From Caldilineaceae bacterium (GTDB lineage Bacteria > Chloroflexota > Anaerolineae > Caldilineales > Caldilineaceae): DNA of 64,000 nt. The position numbers and the translations under genes are program-made. The first letter of the stretch is position 1. Every line of letters starts with the position of its first letter. The notes beneath the pieces were generated by a model. The model was not told the DNA's origin, made no database searches, and saw only the letters and a list, made by a program, of their open reading frames with translations. The stretch lies in the NCBI GenBank assembly GCA_026989655.1, contig JALSIX010000080.1:1-64000 (forward strand), given 5' to 3'. Shown piece after piece: positions 1-9,900 of this stretch.

Positions 1-1755
1 GTCTGGACCGCCGTGGGCATAGACCAGGTACTCGGTGGCCATGTCGTAGTTCACGTAGGTGAGCAGGATCGCATGGCGCACGGTCAGCACGGCCAGGATG
101 CCGATGACCCCCAGCCCGATCAGCCGAGGGCCCTGGCCGTCCAGCCGTTGGAGGGCCCGCCAGGCCAGGTAGAGGAGGGCCGCCACCGTGATCAGCGCCA
201 GGAAGAAGCGCACGGTCTCCCCCAGCGAGGCCACATCCCGGCCCTGGAAGGGCCGGCTGGTGACCAGGTGGTACAGGCTGAAGAGGAGACCGGGCACCAC
301 CAGGAAGAGGATCCATCCCTGTTCCTGGAGGATCCGCCGCCCGTCCAGGCCCACCAGCAGCCGGCCCAGCCACCAGCTTCCCAACAGGATCATGGGCTGC
401 GCGATGTGGGTGGTGAGCCAGGGCATGCGTTCTCCGGCGTAGGAGTAAGCCACCCACGCGGTGACGGTCCACCAGAGGAGGAAGAGCACGAAGTCCCGCT
501 GCACGGCCGTGGGCAGGATCCGCGGCCGGCCGTCCTGCTCCGGGGACGGTGGGGAATCCTGGGGCAGGTCCCTGGCAGGGACAGGTCGCCATGCCCCCCG
601 CCGCAGCCCGGACAACAGGGTGGTGGCCGCGCCCAGGCTGAGGGCCAGGGGCAGGTACTCGTAGAGGATCACCAGGATCCCGTAGTAGTACCAGGGCTGG
701 CTGCCCCGCTGCACCTCCTGCTGGGCCAGCCAGTAGCCCAGACTGCCCACGATTCCGGTGGCCAGCCCCTGGAGGGGGTTGGTGAAGAAGGTGGTGAAGA
801 AGAGGATGGCAAGGGCCCAGAAGGTGGCCATGAGCCCCACCCAGGTGGAGAACCCCACACCCGGTGTCTCCACGGTTCGGAGGCGCCGGAACCAGAGATA
901 GGCGATGGCCAGGGAGAGCCCTGTGGCCAGGGCCACCAACAAGGTCGAGCGCAGGATGTCCGTGGGAGTGGCGTAGGCCAGGGCATCCCACCCTAGGGCC
1001 AGGTGGCCGAAGGGCGCGGTGAAGGGCAGCACCAAGGAGAGCATGACCACCGCCAGATCGGTGTAGGGGCTCTCCGTCCATCGGATCTGGCCCCGTAGGT
1101 GGTGGCCCAGGGCCGCGAGCCCGGCGAACGCGCCGAAGAGCGCGCCGGTCATGAACGCGTTCTCCTTGGTGATGAACGCGAAGGCCATGGTGACGGTCAT
1201 CAGGTAGAGCCAACGGGCCCGCCGTTCCTCCACGTAGCGGAACATGCTGAAGGCCCACACCATGGCGTAGAGGACCATGTAGATGTCGTTGCGGATGTAA
1301 CGGCTGTGGAAGAGGATGCTCGGGTCCACCGTCAGAAGGAGCGCGGCCACCAGCGCGGCCGTGCGGCCGATCCAACGGCGGAATAGCCAGGCAGTGGCCA
1401 CCACACCGATGCCGGCCAGCGCAGGGCCCACTCGAGCCGTCGCGTCGGAGACCCCGAACAGGGTGTAGATGAGCGCGTTCATGTGGAAGAGAAACGGCCC
1501 ATGCATCATGGGGTCGTGTCGGAAGTTCCCCTCTGCGTAGAGCAGATAGGAGTAGTAGGCGTGGAGGCTCTCGTCGTGGCTCATGACCCGTGCACCCAGC
1601 CGGTAGAAGCGGCTGGCCACCGCGACGAAGAGCACCCCGATCCAGGCCCCCACCTCCCAGGGGCGGATCTCCCAGCGCAGCCACAGGCTCGTGTTCGGGG
1701 CACTGGAGATGGCTGTCGGGGTCTCCTCTATGGGTTGGGTCTCCTCGCGCAACAT
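1..1755 (-). CDS. TIGR03663 family membrane glycosyltransferase-like protein (partial, runs off left edge)
   Basis: The frame is open from an ATG at 1755 to the window edge: 585 codons, no stop. After a short hydrophilic N-terminus comes a first membrane segment (VGAWIGVLFVAVASRFYRLG), then the motifs SHDESLHAYYSYLLY and DPMMHGPFLFH, which are diagnostic of TIGR03663. The DE pair is the GT39/PMT-type acidic site just after the first membrane helix. Multiple membrane segments follow, and the visible end carries EYLVYAHGG. The family resembles dolichyl-phosphate-mannose mannosyltransferases and tends to occur beside TIGR03662/DUF2298 genes, as here. Likely role (inference): transfer of sugar from a polyprenyl-phosphate donor on the outer face of the membrane. 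It is the most distal visible gene of the minus-strand run that starts at 13395. Confidence 0.88.
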   Translation of the reverse strand, partial: MLREETQPIEETPTAISSAPNTSLWLRWEIRPWEVGAWIGVLFVAVASRFYRLGARVMSHDESLHAYYSYLLYAEGNFRHDPMMHGPFLFHMNALIYTLFGVSDATARVGPALAGIGVVATAWLFRRWIGRTAALVAALLLTVDPSILFHSRYIRNDIYMVLYAMVWAFSMFRYVEERRARWLYLMTVTMAFAFITKENAFMTGALFGAFAGLAALGHHLRGQIRWTESPYTDLAVVMLSLVLPFTAPFGHLALGWDALAYATPTDILRSTLLVALATGLSLAIAYLWFRRLRTVETPGVGFSTWVGLMATFWALAILFFTTFFTNPLQGLATGIVGSLGYWLAQQEVQRGSQPWYYYGILVILYEYLPLALSLGAATTLLSGLRRGAWRPVPARDLPQDSPPSPEQDGRPRILPTAVQRDFVLFLLWWTVTAWVAYSYAGERMPWLTTHIAQPMILLGSWWLGRLLVGLDGRRILQEQGWILFLVVPGLLFSLYHLVTSRPFQGRDVASLGETVRFFLALITVAALLYLAWRALQRLDGQGPRLIGLGVIGILAVLTVRHAILLTYVNYDMATEYLVYAHGGPD

Positions 1756-1805
1756 GGGATCTGCCTCTCTGAGACGGGACGCACAATGCGGCACCGGAAT
1801 GGGTC

Positions 1806-1835
1806 TACGGCCCACACATTTACGGCCCACGCATT
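1806..1835. repeat. tandem 15-bp repeat, two copies
   Basis: TACGGCCCACACATT (1806-1820) is followed directly by TACGGCCCACGCATT (1821-1835), 14 of 15 identical. It lies in the 160-bp gap (1756-1915) upstream of the TIGR03663 gene. Read on the minus strand each unit is a complete mini-ORF: ATG, three sense codons and a stop (MRGP then MCGP). No terminator or convincing promoter was recognised elsewhere in the gap. Confidence 0.8.
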
Positions 1836-1915
1836 GTGGAGACGGAGATCACGGTCCTTCCCGGCCGGGGACGACATATGGTGGACGGCCGGGCCCTGGT
1901 CCGGGTTCCCCCAGC

Positions 1916-3715
1916 TCACTCCTGGCCCATGGCCCACAGTACCACCTCCTCCACCACCGGTGAACCGGCCATTCGGCGGGTGAGCAGCCAGCGGACCCAT
2001 GCCCGGACGTCCGGCAGGTCCGTGGGCAGCCAGCGGAAGATCACGGGATAGGCATTGCCCACATAGCCGCCGGGGAGGGCCAGGGGGGTGTCCGGCGCGG
2101 CGAGGACCAGGGCCCGGGTCGCGGCGAGCTGCTCTGGGTCCACTCCCTGGACGAAACGGAGGGCCTCCATCTCCCGCAGGTACCATCCCAGAAGCGGTCG
2201 CAGCCGGGGGGGCACGCTCACCTCCACCGGGATCTGGGTGGGATCCCCGGTCCGATAGGCGCTGAGACGGGCCACATCCTCCTGGAGAAGCCGGATCTCC
2301 GCTCCGGTCTCCATGCCGAAGAGCCCGGTGGCCTGGGGCCAATCGAGCCGAAAGCTCAGGGACCAGGTTGCGGAGACGGTCCACAGGGACAGCCCGATCA
2401 GGGCCACACCCGCGAGCCCCTGGAGGGTGGCCCGAGGCCCCAACCACCACCAGAAAAGACCAGCCAACAGGGGCCCTAGAGCGTAGAAGAGCAACACGGT
2501 CTCCAGGCCTCCGTCTGCGGCACCGGGCGGCCCCACCAGGCTCGCGGTCCAGAAGCGCGCGGTGACCATCAGCGCGGTGAAGGCGCCCAGAACGAGCCAG
2601 CGATCCGGCGTTCCGGTCGGATCCCGGAAAAAGCGGAACAGCCGAGGCCACACCGGGGCCGCGGCCAGGAGGAGGGGAAGGCCCAGCATGGGCAGCACCA
2701 AGGGATTGCGGCCGGGCAGCAACCACAGGACAGCACCCCACAGGGCCCAGCCGGCCAGGAGGAAGGACCAGCGCCGCTCCAGAGCGGCCCTGGGAGGGGC
2801 GGGTTCCGATGGCTTCCGGAGCGCCAGGCCCAGGGCCGGGATCCCCAGGAACCACAGCGGCAGGACGTCCGCCAGGGCTCGCATGGCCGCCCAGCTCCAG
2901 GGATAGGGACCGCCCAACCGCTCCACATCCTGGCCGGTGACCATGCTCCAGGCCAGGTCGGCGGCGTATGCCACCGTGCCCAGCTCCTGCCAGTGGGCGA
3001 ACAGGCCGGTGCCCCCGATGCCCAGGGCCAGCCCCAGCCCTGTGACAAATCCCACCCGGCTGCCACGGTCCCGAGGTGGAGGAGGGGGCAGGAGCAACCA
3101 GGCCAGGGCCAACACGGGCAGGAGAAGCCACGTCAGCGGGCCGGAGAGGAGGAAGAGCCCCACCAGCACACCCCACCACAGCCAGGAGGGCCGTGGCGCA
3201 TCCCCCCCGCCTGTCGGGCGCTGCGCCCGGTGGAGCTCCACGAGCAGGGCCAGGGCCGTTCCCAGAGCCAGGATGGCCCCATCGGCCCGGCGGCTCAAGG
3301 CCACCAGCCAGGGATCCACGGCCAGGAGCACGGCCAGGGCCAGGGCCTGGGGTGTCCCCCAGCGATCTCGAGCCCGCCAGGCCACCAAGGGGAGCAAGGT
3401 GCCCACCAGCGCAGGAAAGGCCCGAGCCAAGCCGTCGCCGCCCCCGGCCAACCAGAAGAGGAAACGCTGGGCCGTGTAGAGCAGCGGGCTGGAGACCGTG
3501 GTCGTCTCCACGGTCAACGAGGAGCCGATGGAGGCCAGCCAGGCCGGCCAGGCGTGGCCGGCTTCCAGGGGAGAGAGGGGGCGAAGCCAGCCCAGGCCCC
3601 CGAAACGGAGCCCCCCGGCCACCAGGACCACAGTGGTCCAGGCCAGGGCGAGCCACCCATGTCGGGAGCCGATGGCCGTGCCATAAGGGGGTCGCGGTGT
3701 CTGGGCGTGGATCAT
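1916..3715 (-). CDS. GT39-like multi-spanning membrane protein
   Basis: 599 residues. After an N-terminal cytoplasmic stretch come about a dozen hydrophobic segments and a C-terminal soluble extracytoplasmic domain (roughly residues 460-599). The layout is that of the ArnT/PMT GT-C glycosyltransferases, and the gene lies between TIGR03663 and DUF2298 genes. The loop after the first membrane helix reads LSPLEAGHA: the Glu of the usual Asp-Glu pair is kept but the Asp is replaced by Leu, so catalytic competence is uncertain. It could be a non-catalytic partner or use another acidic residue. The start is an ATG at 3715, 78 bp after the DUF2298 stop. No exact family is recognised. Confidence 0.8.
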   Translation of the reverse strand: MIHAQTPRPPYGTAIGSRHGWLALAWTTVVLVAGGLRFGGLGWLRPLSPLEAGHAWPAWLASIGSSLTVETTTVSSPLLYTAQRFLFWLAGGGDGLARAFPALVGTLLPLVAWRARDRWGTPQALALAVLLAVDPWLVALSRRADGAILALGTALALLVELHRAQRPTGGGDAPRPSWLWWGVLVGLFLLSGPLTWLLLPVLALAWLLLPPPPPRDRGSRVGFVTGLGLALGIGGTGLFAHWQELGTVAYAADLAWSMVTGQDVERLGGPYPWSWAAMRALADVLPLWFLGIPALGLALRKPSEPAPPRAALERRWSFLLAGWALWGAVLWLLPGRNPLVLPMLGLPLLLAAAPVWPRLFRFFRDPTGTPDRWLVLGAFTALMVTARFWTASLVGPPGAADGGLETVLLFYALGPLLAGLFWWWLGPRATLQGLAGVALIGLSLWTVSATWSLSFRLDWPQATGLFGMETGAEIRLLQEDVARLSAYRTGDPTQIPVEVSVPPRLRPLLGWYLREMEALRFVQGVDPEQLAATRALVLAAPDTPLALPGGYVGNAYPVIFRWLPTDLPDVRAWVRWLLTRRMAGSPVVEEVVLWAMGQE

Positions 3716-3793
3716 GGATTCCTCAGGCTCCGTCGATCTCGGAGGACCGTGGATGGAAGCCGACTTTCCGGGAAAGGAGCCAGGTCGCGGCCG

Positions 3794-6376
3794 CTATCCT
3801 CCCCGTCGGCGATAGAGTCGGAAGTCGCCCTGTTCCCACACCCGATCCATGGCCTGGTCCAGTCGGGCCAGATCCGCGGGGGTGAGCCCATAGCGCTCCC
3901 GCTCTGTAGGCCCCACCACCACGTAGTCGATATTCCACTCCTCCAGAAGCACCCGGATCTCGCCTGGGGTGGCGGTGCGGTAGATGGCCTGGATCGCCTC
4001 GGGCCGCCCCGCGGCCATCTCCGCGTAGGCCGGCCCTCGCCACTGGGCCTCGTGGCCGTCCCAGCCCAACAGGGTGGCCCGCCCGGTGGATGCGCTGATG
4101 CGGCCGTAGTGGGCCAGGTAGCTGCGGCCCTGGGCCTCCAGCACAATGTCCTCAGGGGCCGTGTGTTCCCGGATCCAGGCGATGAGGGCCCGTTCGTCCG
4201 GCCCGATGTAGGCCAGGCCATCCAGGGTGGGCGTATCCGGCATGCCAAAGGCCTGGATCTTGACGTACGCGCCGGCTACAGGATAGATCAGCCCAGCCAG
4301 GATCAACAAAAGCGCCAGACTTCCCGCGCCCCGGGCCAGCAGGCGGGCCACAGCGGAGGTGCCGGAGAGGTCCGGACCCGCGCCCCGGGCCTTCGGCCAC
4401 CGGTCCGGGTGCCATGCGGCCAGAATGCCCACCACCCCGGCCACGCCCAGCAGCAACCAGGCCTGGTAGTAGAACTTGAACACCGTGTTCATCCGGGTGC
4501 CGAAGTTGTCCCGCAGGTAGACGAACTCTGGCGCGAAGGCCAGGAGCAGGCCAATGGAGGCCAGCATGAGGGCAAAGGTCACCGCGGGGCGGTCCTTCTC
4601 CCGAGGGTCCACCAGCCGGGCCCAGAGGAGGCTCAGGCTCACCGCGGCCATGCCTCCGGCCAGGAGGAAGGTCCAGGGACGGTCCAGCCAGCGGCCGAGG
4701 ATGACCTGGGTGTAGCTGGTCTGGTCCGGGGGCAGAGGCATTCTGGCCAGGAACTCCTGCCCCGTGGAAGTCCGGACAGCCAGGAAGAGGCTGAGGCCCA
4801 GGAAGAGGGCCGGCACGCCCAGGACCGGGGCCAGCCATCCGGCCACCGTACGCCACCCTGGAGGATGTTCTTGCCAGGCCACTGCCAGCAACGCGGCCAC
4901 AGCCAGGAGGAAATGGCCGAACATGAGCAGGAACTGGGGCAGGCGGGTGGGGTTGAACAGGTTGGGAACGATGCCCTGGATCTGGCTCTGCGCGGTGAGG
5001 AAGTAAGGCCAGTACAGGAGCAGCGTTACCAGGACCACGGTCCCCAACCAGAGGACGCCCTGGCCCAGGGCCGGCCGGAGAGAGGCCGTTCGGGCCCGGG
5101 CCAGGAAGAGGGCCACCAGGCCCCCCAACACCCAGTGGGGTGGGAAATCCCATGTGTTGAGGAAGATCAGGCTGCCGGTGATGCCGGCCACCGCGAGCCA
5201 GGAAAGGGATGCGGTGGAGGGCAGGGGAGCCGAGAGGTTCGCCAGGCGGAGAAAGGGGCCTGGCCGGCTTCGGCTCTCCGGGGCCGGTGTGGGGGGTAGG
5301 GCCGAGGGATCCCCCTGTGGCCCCGACGGAAGACCGCCTCTCAGCCAGAGGGCCAGGACCAGGGCCCCCACCAGGATCCCAAAGGGCATGGCCAGGACAT
5401 GGGGGTGGTTGTCGCCCAGGATGTAGCTGAAGATGGGGAACTCGTCGATGACCTCGATGTGGTTGCCCAGGAGATCCGTGTCCTCGATGACCCGGCTGGC
5501 CCGCCACCACCAGGACCATCCCAGATCGATGTACCACCGACGGGTGACCTGGGCCTGTTCGGGAAAGCCGTAGACATCGACCCAGCGGGCGATCCGTTCC
5601 ACGGGCAGGCCCTGGGCGTAGAGCCATTCCAGGATCACCTGGAGGTTCCCGGTGAGGCCCACAGCCATCGCGGCCAGGAATCCTCCCAGCAGAGTTCGAC
5701 CCTTTGCCGCGGCACCCCGGGCATCCAGCCCGGCCGCCAGATTGGCCCCCAGGCCGAAGGCGGTGCTGAGGAGCAGCCCGAACCAGGCCGCCTGGCCCAG
5801 GTTGTAGAGGACCTCGGGGAGGAGGGCCGCCAGGAGCCCCACGGTGTTCATCAGCCAGTAGCCGAGGTAGTAGTAGCTGATGGCATAGCCGGCCAGCCAG
5901 GGATCCCGGGGCGGAAAGGCAGCGCTGGCCCGGATCCCGCTCAGGAACATCAGATCCATGGGCTGCTCGGTGTGGTTGATGGCCGGATCGTGGGCTCGGA
6001 CCCAGGCCCAGGCGGCAAAGGCCAACAGGAAGATCCCCTCCACAGCCACCAGGTAGCTGGCCGGGGGAAGGATCTCCCGGAACCGGGGCCTCCAGCGCTC
6101 GGCGGGCGACCGAGGGCGCCATCCCAGGCCCCAGCTCAGGCCGGCGGTGAGGAGCAGCGCGAGCCACGCGCCGCCCACGGTGTTGCGCAGCAGGCCGTAG
6201 ACCGTCCCCAGCCAGAGGAGGAGGCCGGCCAGGAAGATCCCCAGCGGGCGCGCGAACGCGTAGCCCTGCAGGGGCAACCCCTCCAGCAGGCGACGGGCCA
6301 GGGGGAGGGCGGCCAGCCCCACCAGTTGGAGCACCAGATAGGTGGTCAGAAACTGGAGCAACACGGCGCTCTCCAC
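3794..6376 (-). CDS. DUF2298 (TIGR03662, Chlor_Arch_YYY) membrane protein
   Basis: 860 residues from a GTG at 6376. A long string of membrane helices carries the DUF2298 signatures FLSGIRASAAFPPRDPWLAG and ISYYYLGYWLMN near residues 140-180, with NHPHVLAMPFG further on. The last 150 residues form a soluble domain with IVLEAQGRSYLAHYG and LLGWDGHEAQWRG, typical of the family's extracytoplasmic end. The function is unproven; co-occurrence with TIGR03663 and GT39 proteins suggests polyprenyl-phosphate-sugar glycosyl transfer or a flippase-associated role. It follows the Nudix gene by 66 bp in the same direction. There is no clear Shine-Dalgarno before the GTG, so the exact start is less certain than the frame. 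Confidence 0.88.
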   Translation of the reverse strand: MESAVLLQFLTTYLVLQLVGLAALPLARRLLEGLPLQGYAFARPLGIFLAGLLLWLGTVYGLLRNTVGGAWLALLLTAGLSWGLGWRPRSPAERWRPRFREILPPASYLVAVEGIFLLAFAAWAWVRAHDPAINHTEQPMDLMFLSGIRASAAFPPRDPWLAGYAISYYYLGYWLMNTVGLLAALLPEVLYNLGQAAWFGLLLSTAFGLGANLAAGLDARGAAAKGRTLLGGFLAAMAVGLTGNLQVILEWLYAQGLPVERIARWVDVYGFPEQAQVTRRWYIDLGWSWWWRASRVIEDTDLLGNHIEVIDEFPIFSYILGDNHPHVLAMPFGILVGALVLALWLRGGLPSGPQGDPSALPPTPAPESRSRPGPFLRLANLSAPLPSTASLSWLAVAGITGSLIFLNTWDFPPHWVLGGLVALFLARARTASLRPALGQGVLWLGTVVLVTLLLYWPYFLTAQSQIQGIVPNLFNPTRLPQFLLMFGHFLLAVAALLAVAWQEHPPGWRTVAGWLAPVLGVPALFLGLSLFLAVRTSTGQEFLARMPLPPDQTSYTQVILGRWLDRPWTFLLAGGMAAVSLSLLWARLVDPREKDRPAVTFALMLASIGLLLAFAPEFVYLRDNFGTRMNTVFKFYYQAWLLLGVAGVVGILAAWHPDRWPKARGAGPDLSGTSAVARLLARGAGSLALLLILAGLIYPVAGAYVKIQAFGMPDTPTLDGLAYIGPDERALIAWIREHTAPEDIVLEAQGRSYLAHYGRISASTGRATLLGWDGHEAQWRGPAYAEMAAGRPEAIQAIYRTATPGEIRVLLEEWNIDYVVVGPTERERYGLTPADLARLDQAMDRVWEQGDFRLYRRRGG

Positions 6377-6442
6377 TTCGCAGGTATCGAGGGGCGAGGA
6401 CGGTGGGCCACGGCGTCGTGTGTCGCGGCGTATGGCGTCCCG

Positions 6443-6958
6443 TCAGCTCCCTCGTTGACCCACTACATTCCGGTCCGCGGTGTATGGCTCCTGAAGACGG
6501 CGCGCCAGGGCCCGGCGAATGGCCAGCCGATGGTCGGGCTGGAGGCCTGGGGGCAGGGCCTCCGGTGGGAAGAAACGGGCCTCCAGGATCTCCCCAGGAT
6601 CCGGCCGCAAGGGCCCGTCGAGCAGTCGACCCACCAGGATGAACTCCAGGCTCCATCGGCTGGCCCCCTGGAAGACCATGCCCTCCACCGCGACCCGACA
6701 GCCCAGTTCCTCCTGGATCTCCCGCTGCCATCCCTGGGCAGGGGTCTCGCCGCCCCTGAGCCAGCCGCCGGGAAGGCCCCAGGGATGGGGGCCACGGAAC
6801 CGGTGCCGGACCACCAGCACCTGCCCCTGCCCATCCAGGATGACGCCGCTGACCCCTACCAGGAGCTTGTCATGGGTCAGCCCCAGGATGGTCCACCGGA
6901 GTGGGATCGGGATGCGCCGCCACACGGCTGCCAACATCCGGTACAGGAGGAGGTTCAT
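6443..6958 (-). CDS. Nudix hydrolase
   Basis: 171 residues. The Nudix box G-x5-E-x7-RE-x2-EE-x-G is complete: GGWLRGGETPAQGWQREIQE followed by ELG, around residues 68-91. It is preceded by the beta-strand VLVVRHRFRGPHPWGLPGG. The first 30 residues (RMLAAVWRRIPIPLRWTILG) are amphipathic or hydrophobic and unusual for a small Nudix enzyme, perhaps associating with the membrane. The ATG at 6958 overlaps the stop of the upstream fusion gene as ATGA, so the two are translationally coupled. Substrate unknown; the position among glycosyltransferases suggests a nucleotide-sugar or pyrophosphate-linked intermediate (inference). Confidence 0.9.
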   Translation of the reverse strand: MNLLLYRMLAAVWRRIPIPLRWTILGLTHDKLLVGVSGVILDGQGQVLVVRHRFRGPHPWGLPGGWLRGGETPAQGWQREIQEELGCRVAVEGMVFQGASRWSLEFILVGRLLDGPLRPDPGEILEARFFPPEALPPGLQPDHRLAIRRALARRLQEPYTADRNVVGQRGS

Positions 6959-9900
6959 GGGCTGGGCTCCGGGTGGGGCCGGGGGTAGATCCAGCCATCG
7001 GGTCCTCGAATCAGGGTGCCTGGCACCGCGTAGAGGGTGGCCCTGGGATTGGTGTAGATGGGTTGGAGAAGGCCCCGGGCCGCCATGCGTTCCAGCTTGG
7101 CCACCCCCTCGGGGTGTTGGTGGCGCTCCAACTGTCCCACATAGATCAGGGAGACGTCCAGCTCTCGGATCTGTTCCAGGGTACGCTCCACCTCCGGGGT
7201 GGACCAGAACTCGTTCAACCAGGCGCTTCGCCGGCCCACGTCCTCGCCGTAGCGCTGTTCTCCCGCGTGCATGCCCACGGGACTGCTCAGGCCGGTGAGG
7301 CTGGCCACCCGGGTCCCCCCGGCCCGATAGTACTCCGTGGTGGCCGATTCCACCAGGACCAGGTTGCCTCGGATGTTGGCCAGGATCCACTGGATGGCCT
7401 CCCAATCGTAGCGGAGCTCGATGGGATTGGAGCTATCCGGCCAATAGTAGACGCCCTGTCGCATGAAGTCCAGCCCGTTCAGGGTGCCGAAGTCGGGGCG
7501 CCAGCCCGGGAAGCGCTGGTCGGAACGGGCCGGCGTCCCCCACACAGGATAGGCCAGGCCGGCCACCAGCAGCAGAGCCAGCGCCCCGGTCCACACCGGG
7601 CGCCAGGGCCTGGGAGCATGGTCCACCGACGTCGCTGGGGCCCCCTGCTCGACCCCGGACGCCCCGGCAAGGATGCGGGGCACGGCCACGGCGGCCGCCA
7701 CTCCCCACAGGACCCAGACCTGGATGAAGAACTTGAACAGGGTGTTCATCCGGTACCAGTCGCCGCCCTGCAGGAAGTCCTTCAGATAGATCACCTGGGT
7801 TCCGGCCAGGATCGCTCCCCCGACGAAGACCAGGATCCCGACGAAGAGATCACCGGGATCCGCCGCCCGCCCCCGACGCCACAGGAGCAGGAAGGCCAGG
7901 GCCAGGAATGGCAGGCTCAGGGCCAGGATCGTCCGCTCCGTCAGCAGCAGGAGGAGCCCGGCCAGGATCAACGCGAGGGGCAAGAGCCAGGTTCCCAGGA
8001 TGAAGGCCGGGGTTGCCCGGTGGACCCGAATCCGCTGCAGGGCGATGAGACGAGGCAGGCGCTCGAACTTCCCCAGGGCCAGGCTCAGCCAGCGTTCCAG
8101 GCCTGTGGGGCGCGCGTCGCCGGGCCGGGCCGGACGAGCACCGGTGACCCACAGCCAGGTGACGAGCACGAAGACGAAGATGCCCCAGATGAGCAGCCAG
8201 CGCCCCAGGGGATCTCCGGAGCGCACCCACCCCACCCCGCTGGCTCCCACGTTGGCATAGTCCCGGAAGAAGGGATAGAAGGTCAGATAGGCCAGGAGCG
8301 GATAGAGGAGGGCAAAGCCCAATCCCAGGATCCCGTCCGGCACGGAGAGACCGGTTTCCCGCCCAGGTGCAGACGCCTCCCCATGGATCGTCCCGGTGCC
8401 GCCGGCCGGCCGCCAGCTCCGGAGGCCCCTCCCCCGCCACAGCATCACGGCCACAGCCAGGACCCCCAGGCTGTAGTAGGTGGGCAGCTCCCATAGGTTC
8501 ACGCTGGCCAGGGTCCCCAACAGGAGACCAAAGGCCAGGAGGAGCAACATGCCCTCCTGCCAGTGGGCACGCCAGTCCACCGGGTAGCTGCGCATGGTGG
8601 TCAGGACCAGGCCCAGGAAGAGGACCGCGAAGGGGATCCCGATCATGTGGGGGTGGAGATCCGCGAAGGTGAAGCTCCAGTAGGGGAATTCGTTGATGGT
8701 GTAGTCGATCACCCGGCTGGGGGCCCAGAAATCGTATCCGGGCAGGGTCGCCTCGGTGGTGAGCAGCACCCACAGGCCGTCCACCACGCGGACCAGCCCG
8801 GTGACTCCTGGCAGGCCGCTGAGGAACTCCGTGTCGCTCAGGGCCATCACCTGGCGGACTACCTGGGCCAAGGCCTCCAGGTTCCCCAGGACGGCCACGA
8901 AGAAGGGGGCCAGGAGAGCTCCCAACAGCCCCCGGTGCCAGGGCGCGGCTCCGGTTGCCGGATCCCCGGACCAGGAGGGCGGGGTTCGGGTGAAGGCCTC
9001 TCCCAGGTCGATCTCCAGCACGTCCGCGGGACGCCGCCTCCGCCGCCATCCCTCGGACCGTACCGCGGAATAGGCCACGCCGAACGCGTTGAGCACGGTG
9101 AGGGCGAAGAGCGTGGCCACCGCCAGGTTGAAGGCCACCTCCGCGTAGATGCCGGTGAGCTTGATCAGGTAGGCCACCAGGTAGATGCCGAAGTAGTAGT
9201 AGTTGATGTAGCCCCCGGCAAAATGGGGATCCACGGGTGGAAAGGTGGGGCTGCGCAGGATCCCGTTCAGGAAAGCGAACTCCATGAACTTCTCGCCACC
9301 GAACCAGGGTTGCCACAGGTCGGGGTTGGCCATGCGCACCCGGACAAAGGCCAGATAGGCTCCGGCGAACAGGAGCTCCCCCACCACCAAGGCCGGCCCC
9401 ATGCGGCGCAGGAACGGGCGGTACTCGTGCCAGGACCTGACCAAGGCCCCGGCGGCCAGGAGGGCCAGAAGGGCCACCGCGAGCCACGCGTTGACCACGG
9501 TGTTGTGGGCCAGGTCGAAGCTGGCCAGGATCCACAGGAGCCATCCGGCCAGCAGCCAGCCCAGGGTTCGGGCCAGGAAATAGCCCCGGTCTCGCAGGCG
9601 TCGGAAGATCAGGAAGGCCAGAGGCCAGCTCAGCCAGCCCAGCAAGGAGAGAACCAGCCACCACCAGATCACGGCCAGCCAGGGGCTCTGGCTGGCGCGC
9701 ACGTTCCACCGGTAGTTGTCCACCACGGGCAGGTCCCGCAGGGGGACGTCCAGGGAGAGGTCCTTTCGTCTCTCGGGAGGCTCGGGAGGACGGCCCCCCT
9801 CGTCCAGGAGAAGAGCCAGGATCCGGTTGATGAGCCCGCGGTCTTGGCTTTCCGGCGAGCTGCCCAGGCCCAGCAGGTTGAGCAGAGGGCTCAGGGGCGA

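Noticed and set aside
1728-3656. A minus-strand frame offset from the GT39-like protein.
   Set aside because: It has repetitive Gly/Pro/Arg content and is a shifted-frame shadow of the real gene at 1916-3715.
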